NCBI GenBank assembly: GCA_047495785.1
Contig: JBLDXI010000001.1
Span: 1,302,001 to 1,366,000, forward strand
Direction of reading: 5' to 3'
DNA from: Lepidodermella squamata
Lineage: Eukaryota > Gastrotricha
Length of the DNA stretch: 64,000 bases
Shown: one piece after another, positions 11,454 to 24,456 of the stretch
Layout: each line of letters begins with the position of its first letter
Numbering within the stretch: position 1 is the stretch's first letter
Notes under the pieces: model-generated
The model's input: the letters and a program-made list of their open reading frames with translations, nothing else
The model's database searches: none
What the model was told of the DNA's origin: nothing
Position numbers and translations under genes: made by a program

Positions 11454-11672
11454 AATAAATTGAGTGATTCATCGAAATTTCGACACCATTACGCCCATTT
11501 TTGAAGCAGTAGAGACCTCCTGATTCGGACGAAATGATAATTATCTTAGTGTTATCTTATCGAGGCGAGGAAGCAAAATAAAACCTGTGAACTGATACAC
11601 CGAGCTTGTTGTATTCCTATAAAGCGTATTATCATATTCTTCCAGAAAAACTCATCATTGAATTGCTGAAAA

Positions 11673-12752
11673 ATGGCAGGTTGTGGCCACGAATGCATCC
11701 GAATACTTATGATAGTATTCAACTTCATATTTATGGTAAAATACTATACCTCAGACTCTGAAATTATGGTCGCCTGGAATTTATTTCCACTTTCCACAGC
11801 TGGGTGGCATGGGTTTAATCGGCGGCGGGATTTTCATTACGATCGATGTCGATAAAGTCCTAGGCTATTTGCCAGAAGACATGGCTTCAGACAAGTCTCT
11901 GGTACAAGGAGTCGGCATTGCAATCGCTATTGTTGGGGGTCTTACGATTCTTCTAGCTTCCTTCGGATTAGTCGGAGCATGGCGGGAAAGCAAATGCCTT
12001 TTACTTACGGTAAATTTGGAAAAGTTTTAGAATCAGTATTTTCCTTAATTAAATCGCAGTTTTTCACGAGTATGCTCTTCATATTCCTAATTGTCGTCGG
12101 AGGCGCAGTCATTCTTCTTGTAAAACAAGATTGGGTAAGAATCTGAGAATAAAACTCTATTTAAATAATTTGTTCCTATACTTCATTTCAGTTTAAGGAT
12201 GTCATAAAAGATGAAATGACGTATGAGGCTCAGAATATGAAAACGGGAGGATTATTGGAACTTGCCCATACCTCGGTATGAAGTTATTTTAATAGGCCAT
12301 ATTATAGACTCAGTTACACTTCCTATTCAGTACAATTGTTGCGGAATAGCGACCGTGAAATTTTGCGAGCAGGACTATCCTCCAGTTGACAGCTGCAAAG
12401 CCAATTCAACAAAGTGCGAAAATGTAAGTAATAGAAGGAAATTCTCTTTCCCCAATTATTAGGGGTTCCAAAAATTGAAGGGCTTTGTCCTAATTAGTAT
12501 GTGTTGCTGATTTGTAATATTGAAACTTTGTTTTCACAGGGCTGCTTGGACGCTGTTTGGAATAATATGATTAAACCTAACCTCGACCTTGGAATCGGTA
12601 GCCTTTTCGGCCTCGCGATCATTGTAGGCCTATCTTCAACGTTTTCAATCTGCCTATGCTGCTCGGTTAAACGGCGCGACGAAGCTTTCGCATATCATCA
12701 CCACCACGAAGAGCATAGTGTTAACAGAGACTATTCGTTCATGAAAAATTAA
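11673..12752 (+). CDS. Tetraspanin B
   Basis: Exons 11673-11735, 11800-12009, 12060-12134, 12192-12275, 12331-12423 and 12540-12752 (245 aa). Four helices, YNCCGI in the large loop, then CEQDYP, SCKAN, KCEN and GCLDAVWNNM. The C-terminal cytoplasmic tail carries a His cluster (YHHHHEEH). Intron positions mirror tetraspanin A, supporting tandem duplication. A polyadenylation signal AATAAA lies near 12791. Confidence 0.88.
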
Positions 12753-13204
12753 ACGCACAAACTTTGATCCACCTTATATCAATTTGATTGAATAAAAATA
12801 CCTAAGTTTAATGTATATTTTTTCGCAATTTTTGTAAATATTTTCCGGTGATATATAACTGCAATCCAGCGTAATCTAATCAACCGGATATCATTATTAT
12901 TGAAGCTATACACACATATATCCCCGCAATTTTAACCGAGATAAAAATGGCAAATACTGTATAATAGAAGAAACAGGTTTTTTCAGCGTGAGTAATGTGC
13001 CTGATTTGTTTATTTGGCGCCAAGTCTCAAATTCCGCGCCATATATCACAGCAGCGGCCACCTTTTATCAGTGTGTGTGCGTGTGTGTAAGGAGAAACAC
13101 AAGTAATAAAAGCCAGAATTTTTCCTCACATAAAAACGCCTGCACCTGCTAAAAAATCAAAATCATCAGTGTGTGTAATATTTTTTTTCCACCTTAAAAA
13201 AATC

Positions 13205-14097
13205 ATGGCTTCACGCGGCTTTGTCCGTATACTCACGGCGATTTTCAACATACTGTTCCTACTACTGTCGCTTGCCCTATTGGCAGTTGGCATATGGATC
13301 TTAGCCGATTCGTCCTCCTTAATCAAACTACTGTCACCCGACCAAGCTGTGGATCCGGCTAATGCGAAGCTAATTGAATATGCCGGTATTATTGCGACGG
13401 TAATTGGAGGTATCGCAGCGATAACCAGCGCTCTTGGCTGCATTGGAGCTTGGAAAGACCTAAGATGCCCCCTCATCATCGTAAGAATATTCCCTAAATT
13501 CAATTTCTAAAAAAATTCGTTCATTTCGTATCAGTTTTCCATTATCCTGATCATAGTATGGTGTGTAGTTATTGCCATTGCGGTTGTTTGCCTCGTTCAG
13601 CAAAATTTGGTAAAATAATCGAAAACAAATTTGACTTTCCTAACTTGTTTCGATCAGGTTCGAGACCTTGTAAGAAAGACTCTGTATTACAACAACAAAA
13701 ATCACGTTGATGGCCAGCAATCCTTACTGTCCTATGCTACGGACAAAGTAAGGCCAATATTTTTGAAAAAAAACAATCAAATAAACTTCGATTTCAGTGG
13801 GACTGCTGTGGGGTTGAAAGTGTGGAAAGATGTCCGGAACATTTCATTGGAAATCAGTGTGATTTGGACTCTACGAAATGCTCCTACGGCTGTTTGGACG
13901 CAGTCTGGAACAACATGATAAGCCCTTCGTTGAATGCCATCGTCGCTATTCTCTTCCTGCTGGCTTTTGTTATCGTAAGATGATATTATTGTTTCATTGA
14001 TTTCACCAACAAATTAAAATATAATTTATTACAGCTTGGCGGAATTTTCTTCTCCATGTGCTTGGTTTGTACTCGGCCGGAACGTAGCGAGGAATAA
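13205..14097 (+). CDS. Tetraspanin C
   Basis: Exons 13205-13480, 13535-13609, 13658-13747, 13798-13974 and 14035-14097 (226 aa). Met at 13205 was chosen because MASRGFVRILTAIFN is the usual short cytoplasmic start; the frame stays open upstream to 13169. Large-loop signature WDCCGVESVERCP, then CSYGCLDAVWNNM. The first two helices are on one exon here, unlike A, B and E, so one or two introns were lost. AATAAA lies near 14172. Confidence 0.88.
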
Positions 14098-14790
14098 TTC
14101 GGAAAAATAGTCCTAAATTCTGCTCTTATATATTGCCATAAACATTTTCCTTCGACAATAATTTTTTTCAAATAAAAATTGTGTAATTTGATGAGATTCG
14201 TGATGAAAAAAGGTGAGGCAAAAATAGGTAAATTAGGAAAGCTGGGTGAAGGAAAATAGATAAAGCAACAAAATCACGCGCATGCACCAAACGAATTTTT
14301 CAGGTTTTTTTTTATATCATACGTCGATCGGAGGTCGGCGGCGATTTTTCCTCGGATCGCCGGGCGTCGCTAATAACGGATCTGTTATATACATCGGCAA
14401 AAATTGCAATTTTTATTAAGATTTATTTTAAACAAAAATGTTTGTTCATTTTTCAAAAAAAAATCGAACTACACTTAATGCACTACATTATACCTAAATT
14501 ATATAACAGTGACTTCTAGAACTACAACCACAAGTTTTTGACATTTTTATCGCTTCGAGCGCGGATGCACGCTGGTATATTGACATTACGTGAGCAGAAG
14601 ATTAAAGATTCGACTGACCTTTTCCTAAATATCGCCCTGAAATCATAGAAATTAAAATTTTAATAACAGCGTACATCCCAGCGAGCGATGCGATAATAAT
14701 TATACTAAAACACAGGGTATATTCATTGTTTAGGGGCTACTGTGAGAACTATTTAAAAAATCACTGGGGTCTAAACACGGGTTGGATATA

Positions 14791-15756
14791 TTATGCATCT
14801 TTCAAATTGGGCGAGTCGATGAATTTGATTTGCCCGTTAGAGGAACGCCTAGAGTCGGATTCCGAAGTCGGCTCTACAACCACTAAGTTGCTGACGTTCA
14901 ACACCTGAGGGCTGCCCCCGTTCGGCGTGTTATTCCCGCCCGGCCTTTTACGGTACGGCACTGTGTAGACACCCGTGCCGCCTTTCGAATTGTCTATCTG
15001 GCTGTTAATACGCGTTGATACGTTAGTATAACCAGCGTTACCGTTTTGAGTCGAAATTCGAGTCCGCCCACTGCCGTAAGCCGCCCCGCCATCTGGCGGC
15101 CCGCCCTGCCCGCCGTGGTGAATCTCATTCCGCCGGTCGAACAGCGTATACTTCAAATACATCCCACCAAGCCATAGAACTACAGCGACAATGCCGACCC
15201 CGGTCGAAAACAAGCTCCATAGCAAGATATCCGGCAGTTCATTCTCGTCGATAATCGCCAAGTAGTTGATATATCTAACGGCATTAGGCGGTTGAGGCGA
15301 TGTAACTTCATTCGAGCACGTGCAATTGACGAACTCCAACAGCCGTTGAATCGTGTGATTATTCGTTTTAAACGTGGAATTTTCCGCTATCGATAATTGC
15401 GTGTCATTGTACATTAATTCCGGTAGGCGAACTCGCTGCTCCATTAATATTGTTTTGAGGTATTCAATACTGGAGTTGGAGCAGAGGCAAACTTTGTTCA
15501 CGCTTGGGCGTGAATCGCGGAAGTTGAACATGCTATTTTCCATGCTTGTATCACGATTTGTTGTGTTTCGCCTGCTCTTTTTCGGGGTGTCACTGTCATT
15601 GTCGTAGTTTTTCGAATTGTGGTTTGTTATAATCGCCGGCGCCGATAAACAGGCTTCGATCGGCTCAAAAAACGGGTTTGCGGCGAATGACAGCGCGACG
15701 ACGATAGTTGTGGAAGAAAAAATTCTGGTGAACATCATCTGCATATTCGAGTGCAA
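14791..15756 (-). CDS. Single-pass membrane protein of unknown function
   Basis: A single 321-aa exon. N-terminal hydrophobic signal (about 8-25), then a 150-residue extracellular part with several N-glycosylation sequons and two close Cys pairs (VCLCS at 89-93, NCTCS at 144-148). A membrane helix follows at about 178-200 (LLWSLFSTGVGIVAVVLWL). The cytoplasmic tail is Gly/Ser/Asn-rich, about 115 residues, and looks disordered. I do not recognise the family. Start could be Met1, Met5 or Met7. It is transcribed toward tetraspanin C. Confidence 0.6.
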   Translation of the reverse strand: MHSNMQMMFTRIFSSTTIVVALSFAANPFFEPIEACLSAPAIITNHNSKNYDNDSDTPKKSRRNTTNRDTSMENSMFNFRDSRPSVNKVCLCSNSSIEYLKTILMEQRVRLPELMYNDTQLSIAENSTFKTNNHTIQRLLEFVNCTCSNEVTSPQPPNAVRYINYLAIIDENELPDILLWSLFSTGVGIVAVVLWLGGMYLKYTLFDRRNEIHHGGQGGPPDGGAAYGSGRTRISTQNGNAGYTNVSTRINSQIDNSKGGTGVYTVPYRKRPGGNNTPNGGSPQVLNVSNLVVVEPTSESDSRRSSNGQIKFIDSPNLKDA

Positions 15757-17414
15757 CCTATCAAGTCGAACAAATTTCTAAGCCGATTTTACATATGGCC
15801 GTTCAAAAGTGAAAAGTGGGGTTTGGTGAAAATGTTGACATCGTGAGATTTTGAGGCCGCTTTCAAGATCAATTAAAGAGAAGTCGAGATTTATCAGGGT
15901 TGTTGAGAAATTGGGCTTCAAAGTTTACCAGTGAAAAGTGTTAATTTAAAAAAAAATGCGCCTTAATAATTATAGTTTTTATTACATTAATTAATAATCA
16001 CCCACGCAATAAATTCTCATGATATTTTCTTATGCGTTGTCCCCATTTAGGGTCATTTGAAGTTAGGAATCTCGCCAGATAAACAAAAAGTTTGGTGTCG
16101 CATCAACCTGAAATCGATAACACTTTTCACGAACACTTTGGGGTTCCCGCCTTTTAGGGCCTCTTGGAAATCTGAAACTTGGAAAATTTGGAATCCAAGA
16201 ATTGACCTTCATCAAGTCAACACGCCTTTTTAATTAGCTAGAAAATACAGAAAATTGCCCAAACCCAAATTTTCACCTTTTAACGGTCATATTTAGTGTA
16301 AGGGAGAAGCCAAATTTGAGAAGTCTTTAAGCTTTAGGAATTGGCTGTAGATGAGGTAAATTTTCTAGGATATTCTAAATTCGTAAAAAAAATCAAAATA
16401 GTGTAAAATCGAGGATGAATATTTTGTGAAGATCCACCTCATTGAGATTTTCCTATAAACGTCCTCGTAAGAGGCAGGCTTTTATTATAATTATATAAGA
16501 AGGTGAGAAAAATAGCGGATGTATATAATTTAACGGAGTTATTTTGCCTCGATCGATTTTAATTTCGAAATTTATCATATAAGAATTTACTCTCGAAACG
16601 CTGTGAGGTCAGGGTGATGCGCAATCAGAATTGTGAATCTAAGAGATGCGCGACGTAATAAAAAAAGTGTTTCACCTATATTACTTGTGAGGTAATACTA
16701 CGCTAACGAAAGAGCAGGGGCGACGTGAAGGAAGTGCCTCTGATCGATCACCCTGATTTTTGCGCTTCTTCTGTACGTGCGCCTAACGTCATATAGCTGT
16801 CAAATTAAGAAAATTATCGCGCGATGAACGTGTCTTTTAGCTGGAAAGCGATGTTTTTCATTGATCGTCTTGAAGGGTATATCCGCTCAAAGTCAGGGGA
16901 GTAGCATGGCATGTTGAACATTTGTCTTATTCAAGAGTTGAATGTCGCGATGATCCGGAATTTTTCAGACCTGTTGGCAATGAGTACAAATCAGAGGTAA
17001 TACGTATATATTATCATGCTTCATTTTTCACGACGTATAAGGCTTTACCAGCCTGTCAGTTATACTCGCGCTAATTTATGGCAAGGGTCGGCGGCACCTG
17101 TTTCGGCTCGATATGAGACAAAATCGGTATTAATGCAAATTGGCTCCAATAAATCGATTTTTCTTCATTTTTTTACTCAGTCGGTATATCTCTTTCACCA
17201 ATAATATCTGCAGTAGCCAAGATTGATTGGAAAATAAAATGTATGACTATAATAAATAATTGTTATCGCCTGTTATCGGAACGCGCAGTATCGGACATTG
17301 ATATCAGGCTGTACAGCGAAATCGACGCCACGCCGATGACAGATGTTCAATTCGGGAGCAGAAGGAACAGAATTAATATTAAAAATATGAATTATTTTCT
17401 TTCACCTGGTTAAA
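15757..17414. other. Intergenic region without recognised features
   Basis: AT-rich, no convincing ORF, RNA gene or repeat. It should hold the promoters of the divergent genes at 15756 (minus) and 17415 (plus). Confidence 0.5.
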
Positions 17415-18385
17415 ATGTGTAGCGCTAAATATTGTCTGGTATTTTTCAATACCATTTTTCTGGTAATTTTTTTCAAAGCAATCATTCGAATTGGGTCCTT
17501 AAATGTGTCTTACAGTTATTTGGGCTGGCTTTGATTGGCGGAGGCATTTATGCAATAATTGAATACAGCCCACAATTTTGGGCGTCCATCGTTATCATTG
17601 CTGCTGGTGCTGTTACAACCATAACAAGTTGTTTCGGATGTTTCGGCGCTTACACTCAAAATCGATGGCTATTAGGAACGGTATGAGTAGTTACCCAATA
17701 CTTTAAAAAAAATGGTCAAAATGGTTATTTACAACCTAGTTCTGCGGGATTATGGTCGGCATTTTTGCAGGTGTAATCGCACTTGGGGTCATAATTCTTG
17801 AACCAACAATTTCTAAAGATTTGGTGAGTCTAAGATGGCCTTGTCAGCTCTATTTTGTTCCAACTCTGCAGTAGATTTTCGGCGCAATGAAGACAGCTAT
17901 GGAGTCGGACAAAAGTTTGCTGTTAAAATTCGCCGAAAGCGAGGTAAATACATCGATTCCTTAGCTATATTTCTATTCATTTTATTCATTTCCAATAGTA
18001 CGACTGTTGTGGAGTAACCGTTGACGGAGGAAACATGAGTGATACCAGCAAATACTGTGTCCAGAGACCAAGCAACACAACTCAGTGTTCCGATTCGCAA
18101 CAGTTCTTCCTGCCATGGTGCGGGAGTCCTTTAAACACGACTCGGGTATATGCGATTTTAAACAAAAAATTCGAGAATTATTCTGCCGATTATTTTCAAG
18201 GGCTGTCTCGATTTCGTTTGGGAGGATATAGAGAAAGATTCCGTGTGGATCGCCGTTATTCTTTTTGTTACAAGTGGCTTGATAGTAAGCTTCCGAATAC
18301 ATCTTAAAAGCTTGAATTCAATGTTATTTTCTAGGTTATCGGCATATTCTTATCGTTAGGAGTCTGCATTCGCTCCAAAAATTGA
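17415..18385 (+). CDS. Tetraspanin E
   Basis: Exons 17415-17462, 17516-17680, 17740-17823, 17875-17943, 17999-18145, 18201-18284, 18335-18385 (215 aa). The large loop starts YDCCGV and continues KYCVQ, QCSDS, PWCGS and GCLDFVWEDI. The C-terminal tail is short (CIRSKN). The exon 4 acceptor is the second of two close AGs (17869-17870 and 17873-17874); the first would put TAG in frame. It converges with the minus-strand tetraspanin F, with 132 bp between stop codons. Confidence 0.87.
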
Positions 18386-18517
18386 ATTTTCAAGCAAATT
18401 TACGTACAATTTTACTATCAAAAAAGCTTGCATGTGAACAAAAACTGCTAAAATCCAACATGTTGTGTGCTAGTATAATGAAATAAATTGTAGTATCGCG
18501 CCTTTCGAATTTCAATT

Positions 18518-19421
18518 TCAAGTGTAGTCAATGTCATGCTGGGTATCAAAACATAATGTGATGTAAAGCGCTACTCCAATCGTAGGAATCTAGCCAAGGG
18601 AGAGAAATTTAAAAAATTATAAATTCATGAAACCTTTCCTCACCATCAAAATGATGCCAACAACGCTCGAAGCGATCATTCCGCCTTTCGTTTTAACGAG
18701 CAGTTCGAGAAGCGTTGTACGGCAATTCTATTTCGAGGCGGGACATATGCTGATTCATCGTCATTTTATGAGCTGCCTTACCTCTTCACACATGTGTATC
18801 CACCCAACTTCATGCTTCGAAGTCTCGTTGATTGTATCATTCCAGGTGCAGCATTTTCCGAAAGTCTAAAAACTTCCACCTTAAATTAAAAAAATTAAAA
18901 AATTCAATAAAATTTACGTAGTCATGTAAAATTGCTGTTAAAGCTCCGTATCGGCTCTCGTGGTATGACTTGTGATTAGCGCAATCGAACTGAGCCCTGA
19001 AATTGTTGATATTCTGATCGAGAACGGCGTAACGAAAGCTGAAGAGATAGAAAATGACAACGCCAGTCAGTAAAATTTGAGCGATGAGTTGATTTGCCGA
19101 AACACCTAACAACAGCATTCTCGTGTTGAACATGATGCCGCCTAAAGCGATCATAGCTAACAGGATGACAAAAGCGCCAATGCCGAGAATCGCACTGCTG
19201 ATGTACGACAAAGCATGGACGCTGATGTTGCTGACGAAAAACGCTCGGTTGTTAGTTTCGCCAAGGGTTGTTAGGCCGTGGGAAAGGGCGGCTAATAGGC
19301 GTCCGTTTTCCAGAACGGCCCATAGCCCAATGCCGCCGATGACAACGCCGCAGATTAACTGAATCAACGAGGTGAAAACGGCTGTTAGTCGGAAGAAAGC
19401 TTTAACAGAAGTCGGTGGCAT
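18518..19421 (-). CDS. Divergent tetraspanin F
   Basis: Exons 19421-18918, 18865-18782, 18727-18644 and 18589-18518 (247 aa). Three helices lie in exon 1 and the fourth near KGGMIASSVVGIILM. The loop contains KCCTW, so the Gly of the CCG signature is missing, and only a few Cys follow (MCEE, NCRTT). Start chosen at MPPTSVKAFFRL; an in-frame Met 17 codons upstream (19472) is possible. The first three helices are fused in one exon, unlike the plus-strand cluster, so this is an older lineage rather than a recent duplicate. Confidence 0.78.
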
Positions 19422-19717
19422 TTTTTGTTGATTTTTTTCTGGAAAAGCTAAACGATTCGTGAAGTGAATCAATTATTGGCGTAATTTGCAAGGTGTCGGG
19501 ATTAATGGCTGATGGTAATTATAATCCCACGTGAAATAGCTCAGTCCCAGCCGGCAAGCTGTTGCAAAATTATTCTCATTTTCAAGCAAGTTGTGTCAGA
19601 AATTATTGCAAATGTTTATTTTATAGCTTCCATTTAAAAAATTAATGCGAAAGGTGAATTTATCGCCCAAATAAGCTCGAAACCAAAAATTATTGACGAA
19701 TAGCCCCGGATTCTTGT

Positions 19718-20726
19718 TCAGTGATCTTTGAATTCCAACCCACTATCTGCCATTTTCTCTCGAACAAAATCGTCGACTCGCTTTTCCAAGTCTTGCGTGA
19801 AGTAGTTTTTCCATCCTCCGACAACTCCTTAATTGGTGGGATTAATTGAAGCATTAATTGGTGGGATTCATCTCACCTTTTCTAATGAAAGACTCCGACG
19901 AGTGCCAAACGTGATTGTCCGCGTTGAAAATTCCATTGTAATTTTTCTTCATAGCCTCAAAACTCGTGGCTTCGTAAATTTTCGCAAAAGTCTCGTCCGG
20001 TAAGTCATCTTTTCCGATGAATCTCGCAATTTTCCGTATCGCAGCCATTCGATCGTGTTTCATCTCCTCGTAAGAAATCAGCAATAGATTGTTCTCGTCA
20101 GATATTTTAGCTTGGGCGAAGCTTAGCAGGTTCTTTTCCCACGGTCCCCATTGAAACTTGCCTTGAAGGAACATGTCGACAAACTGCTCGAATGTCCCTT
20201 TATAACCTTGAACGATCATGGCTCGGGCATGATGGAAGTTCGAAACAATCACATCTTTGACATTTCGATACACGTGGATCACTTTCCCGGTCAATATATT
20301 TTCTGGCAGTAAACCAAGCGGCATGTGTGTCTTGAAGATCCGAGGCGATTCCATAGCCGACAGGCTCTCTAATTTTTCCGGTTTTTCATGCCGCGGCCGA
20401 GGAATCTCGAACCACTCGAAGTGCGGGATACGATCGTCAAGGTAAACTGAAGTATCAAAATTCTGCGTTAATAGGTACCAAACGATATATTCTGCCCACG
20501 TTGTGCCTGATTTCGGGAAGCTCGAGATCCAAACGTCGCTCGGCCTGCACTCGAAAGACCGCATGCGATCGATTGATGCAGCCATTGAGGGTAGCAAGGT
20601 GTAGCCGTCGACTTGAGTGATGGGTAGTCCGAGTTCTTTGTCGACTTTATCCCATTGTTCGCCAAATGCTAGCTTGCGAGCTTGCATGATTTGCTCATCT
20701 GTCCAAAGTGGTTCTAAATTGGTCAT
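19718..20726 (-). CDS. Cytosolic sulfotransferase G
   Basis: Exons 20726-19877 and 19827-19718 (319 aa), joined in phase 1. Transfers sulfate from PAPS to small acceptors in the cytosol. Seen: 5'-phosphosulfate loop PKSGTTW (71-77), catalytic His134 in FKTHMP, 3'-phosphate contacts in YRNVKDVIVSNF (Arg154, Ser162), and the C-terminal PAPS motif RKGVVGGWKNYF spanning the splice junction. The usual Asp of GDWKN is Gly here. Start Met chosen at MTNLEPLW to match the paralogues; an upstream Met at 20753 is in frame. It is the most divergent member of the four-gene array. Confidence 0.9.
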
Positions 20727-21457
20727 TTTTCGAAGAATATATCTAAGTGGCAAAAATAAATCGAGATGGTCTCGTATAATAAAGAGATCCTATTTTGAAT
20801 AAAATTCGGAAATTCTGCACCGCGGAACCCGAATGATTCTACGCAGACTGATTTTATGTTCCCTAAATTCGAATGAATTTCTTTTGAATTTTTGAAATCA
20901 CGCTAATATATCATATAGGATTTGTGAGAAAGTTCAAGTTTAAAGCAAATATGTTCAAAAATTAGTCCGTAAAAAAGAGGTCAAAGTACAGAAGCGTGAA
21001 AAACCTAAATCTGTTACGTTCTAATGAGCATCCAAAAATTGAATACGTGCTCCAAGAGACAAGCAAGAGAGCGATGAACTTCGTTCGAGCTCACCTTATG
21101 GTTTTTTTGTGTTATACTTTTCCACAGACACAATTTGTTAATTGCCGAGACAATGTTATTCACACAGGTGAAAAAGCCGAGGCGTGGTTAATCGAAATTG
21201 CTGAGCAATTCAATTTCGAGGTTTCAATTCGACTTGAAATTTGAGCCTTTTTATTTTTTATTTTAGTGTTCAATCTTTCATACATATAACCTTTAGAGCT
21301 GTCACACATAAAATATACTTATGTGTGACAAAATTTTATAGGTTATTTTGTCATAAATAAATATGAATGAGGAACACCTCGTTATCGCCAGAATCTATCT
21401 ATTAGTGACTTGACAAGGTAGATTTTGAAGTATTGAGATAAAAACAATTGGCTTCAA

Positions 21458-21529
21458 AGGCCCAGGCGGGAATTGAACCCGCGATCTTCTGTTTACGAGA
21501 CAGACGCTCTACCACTAAGCTACTGAGCC
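21458..21529 (-). tRNA. tRNA-Thr(CGT), copy 1
   Basis: 72 nt that fold perfectly: acceptor GGCTCAG/CTGGGCC, D arm GCTT/GAGC, anticodon stem TCTGT/ACAGA with loop CTCGTAA (anticodon CGT, reads ACG), T arm GCGGG/CCCGC with loop TTCAATT. No intron. A T-run follows on the minus strand (near 21440) as a pol III terminator. It sits downstream of sulfotransferase H. Confidence 0.95.
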
Positions 21530-21927
21530 AAGACGTCGAAAATCGCGGCCGTTTCACCAACATGGATACTTCATATCATGGAAACAAAAGAAAACGGCAG
21601 CGTGTCCCACACAAATACATACCGCTTTTGCTTATCCGCGCAATCAGAGTCAGTAATTGTAGTTATCTTCCTTTGTTCTCTGAATTTATTTTCGTGGAGA
21701 GTGAAAATAATCCAATTAACTAGAATTAACCCCAAACACGATAAAGATCAGGCCCGCAAATTATAATCAGTTAAAATCGGAAGATGCTGTACTTTGCTCT
21801 CGGAAATTATAATGAAAATGTCCATATTCAGCCAAGTCAAGAAAAAATCGTCGAAAATCGTCAAGTCAAAAATATAGTCGTCATAGTAAACATTTTTTCG
21901 CATTAAATCACCTCGAATCAAAGGGGC

Positions 21928-22939
21928 TCAGTGATCGTTAAATTCCAGCCCGCTATCAGCCATTTTTTCCAGAACAAAATCGTCAACACGCTTTTCCAGG
22001 TCTGGCGAGAAGTAGTTTTTCCAGCCACCAACAACTCCTAATAAAATTACCCAGCATAATTGAGCATTTATTGGTGGAATTCATCTCACCTTTTCTAATG
22101 AAAGACTCCGATGGGTGCCATACGTGATTTTCCGGGTTGAAAAGTCCATTGTAATTTTTTTTCATAGCTTCAAAGCTGGTGGCTTCAAAAATTTTCGCGA
22201 AAATCTCTTCCGGTAAGTCATCCTTTCCGATGAATTTCGCAATTTTACGTATCGCAGCCATTCGATCCTTTTTCATCTCCTCGTAAGAAATTAGCAATAG
22301 ATTGTTCTCGCCAGATTGTTTAGCCTGTGCAAAGCTTAGCAGGTTCTTTTCCCACGGTCCCCATTGAAACTTGCCTCGAATGAACATGTCGACAAACTGC
22401 TCGAATGTCCCCTGATAGCCCTGAACAATCATCGCCCTAGCATGGTGAAAATTCGATACAATCAAGTCTTTCAAATTGCGATAAACGTGTATGACTTTGC
22501 CGGTGAAAACATCCGCCGGAAGCAAATTAACTGGCATGTGCGTTTTAAACATTCTGGGCGGCTCATTAGCTGCCAGACTCGCCAACTCCCTCCGAGGGCC
22601 GAAATCAGGCCTGGGAAACTCATAACACTCGAAATGTGGAATGCGATCATCAATCGACGCTGTTGTTTCGAAATCCTGCGTTAGCAGATACCAAACGATA
22701 TATTCCGTCCAAGTTGTGCCCGATTTAGGGAAGCTGGATATCCACACATCGCTCGATCTGCATTCGAATGGCCTTATTCGATCTAATACTGCGTCTATTG
22801 GTCGCATGAGGGTGAAGCCTTCGGCCTCAAATATCGGTAGTCCTAGCTCTGGGTCGATTTTATCCAATAGGTCGCCCATGGCCATATTTCGAAATCCCGT
22901 TACTTGCTCTTGTGTCCAAAGTTGTTTTAAATCGCTCAT
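21928..22939 (-). CDS. Cytosolic sulfotransferase H
   Basis: Exons 22939-22090 and 22037-21928 (319 aa). Same structure as gene G. PKSGTTW at 71-77, KTHMP His at 134, YRNLKDLIVSNF 3'-phosphate motif, and C-terminal RKGVVGGWKNYF with Gly replacing the usual Asp. Very close to genes I and J at protein level, with shared spacers, so these three form a recent tandem expansion. No signal peptide; cytosolic. The acceptor substrate cannot be inferred. Confidence 0.92.
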
Positions 22940-22989
22940 TTTCGATCAATGGATGCACCAGTAAATGAAGTAAGTAGGTACGGTCAAGT

Positions 22990-24456
22990 TAAAAAATTGA
23001 AATGAGGTGTGGAAAGAAATGCTGAATGCTGACAATCTTTAAAGCTGCTTAATTATAAAGCTTTCAGAAAATTACGACTAGCCTGTATGTATATTTCACG
23101 GTGAAACGCTGTCAGGCTCATATGTTTCTATCGGCAATATTGAAAAAGTGTGTTTTTTACAGCAAGCAAACAAACTATGGAGGAATCGTCTATTCCTAAA
23201 CACTAAGAAGTATTCCTCATATCCATGAAAAAACGCAATAACCACCTCAGGCTTTCTAATATTATTAACGTTACTTGGTTAAGCGCAAGACACGTGATAA
23301 TTTGAAACCCCAGGTCACGGTTTTGGCGACAACAATAGATAGGGCTTGATCATGTGAATATTCAAGGGAAGGTAGAGAAGCTCAATCAAAGAAAAATGGC
23401 CGTTAATTACACTCCTAGTTTCGGACATTTTTCAAAAACTGTCTGCTCGCGCTTTTGGGGAAACCGCAATTTGAACAACATACATGCATACCTACATACC
23501 GACAAATTTTAATTTCGGGTAAACTTTCGATTTTCTAAATGCATTGCATTGGAAACTTTGCTGCTAAAAAAACACCATTAACGCGCCGGAACCATCGTAT
23601 AATTTTCGTATTTTCAACAAAAACATCGGAAAATTCAACGTTTTACTTCATCTCAGTTTCCGATGGGTTAAGATATTATTTCAAATTTTCACAAATTCAC
23701 TTTATATTATTTCAGATGTTCGATGAAATGAGACACACGTTATATTGCACTTATTCATAAATTATCGGCCGAGCCCTGGAAGATGACCCGCGCCACGGCC
23801 GCGAGTAACCACGGTTCTTCACAAAGCCTAAGCTCCCGACCTCGACCGTCACCTTGGCCTCGTTTCATATCAAGCCGGGCGCAGTGGTGCATCTTCAACA
23901 TTTTTACATCGTAATTGTGTATCTAATTTTTCCCGAGATGGAGAAGCTTCTTTATTTGTTTTGCTTCTTGTATCTTTTGCACCGTGCTCACGGCTCACGG
24001 CTCACGGCACCATACTCCGTCCGCTTTCTGCGTGAAGAATTGAAGCTGAAAGTTTTTAAGAGCATTCAAATTTCTAAGCGATCGCTTTAATTTCACGCGG
24101 GAACCCTATATACAGGGTGGCCAAAAATCCGCAATGTTCGGTTTTTCAACATATTTCCTCCTCCATGTCCAATACACATACCTACACCACGTTTGCATAA
24201 TATCCGCGCGATCAGTCAGTAATTAAGCTATTTTCCTTTTTTCTCGGAATGTATTGCCGTGGAAAGTAAAAATAGTCCAAATAAAAACAAAACATGGAAA
24301 ATATCAGGCTCGCAAATTAGAATAAGATGCTGTACTTAGCTCTCAGAAATTGTAATGGAAATTTCCATTTTCAGCCAAGTCAAGAAAAAATAGTAAAAAA
24401 ATGTCGTGGTCACAGTTAACATTTTTTCGCATTAAATCACCTCGAATCAAAAGGGT
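22990..24456. other. Spacer between sulfotransferases H and I
   Basis: Contains upstream sequence of H and a downstream block of I (about 24150-24430) that matches the DNA 3' of H (21600-21850) and of J (26820-27060). The tRNA present in those two units is missing here. A GC-rich patch at 23770-23880 and a CTCACGG triple repeat near 23990 have no recognised role. Confidence 0.5.

Noticed and set aside
23760-24090. GC-rich ORF-containing patch between sulfotransferases
   Set aside because: No homology to the array genes and no consistent exon structure.
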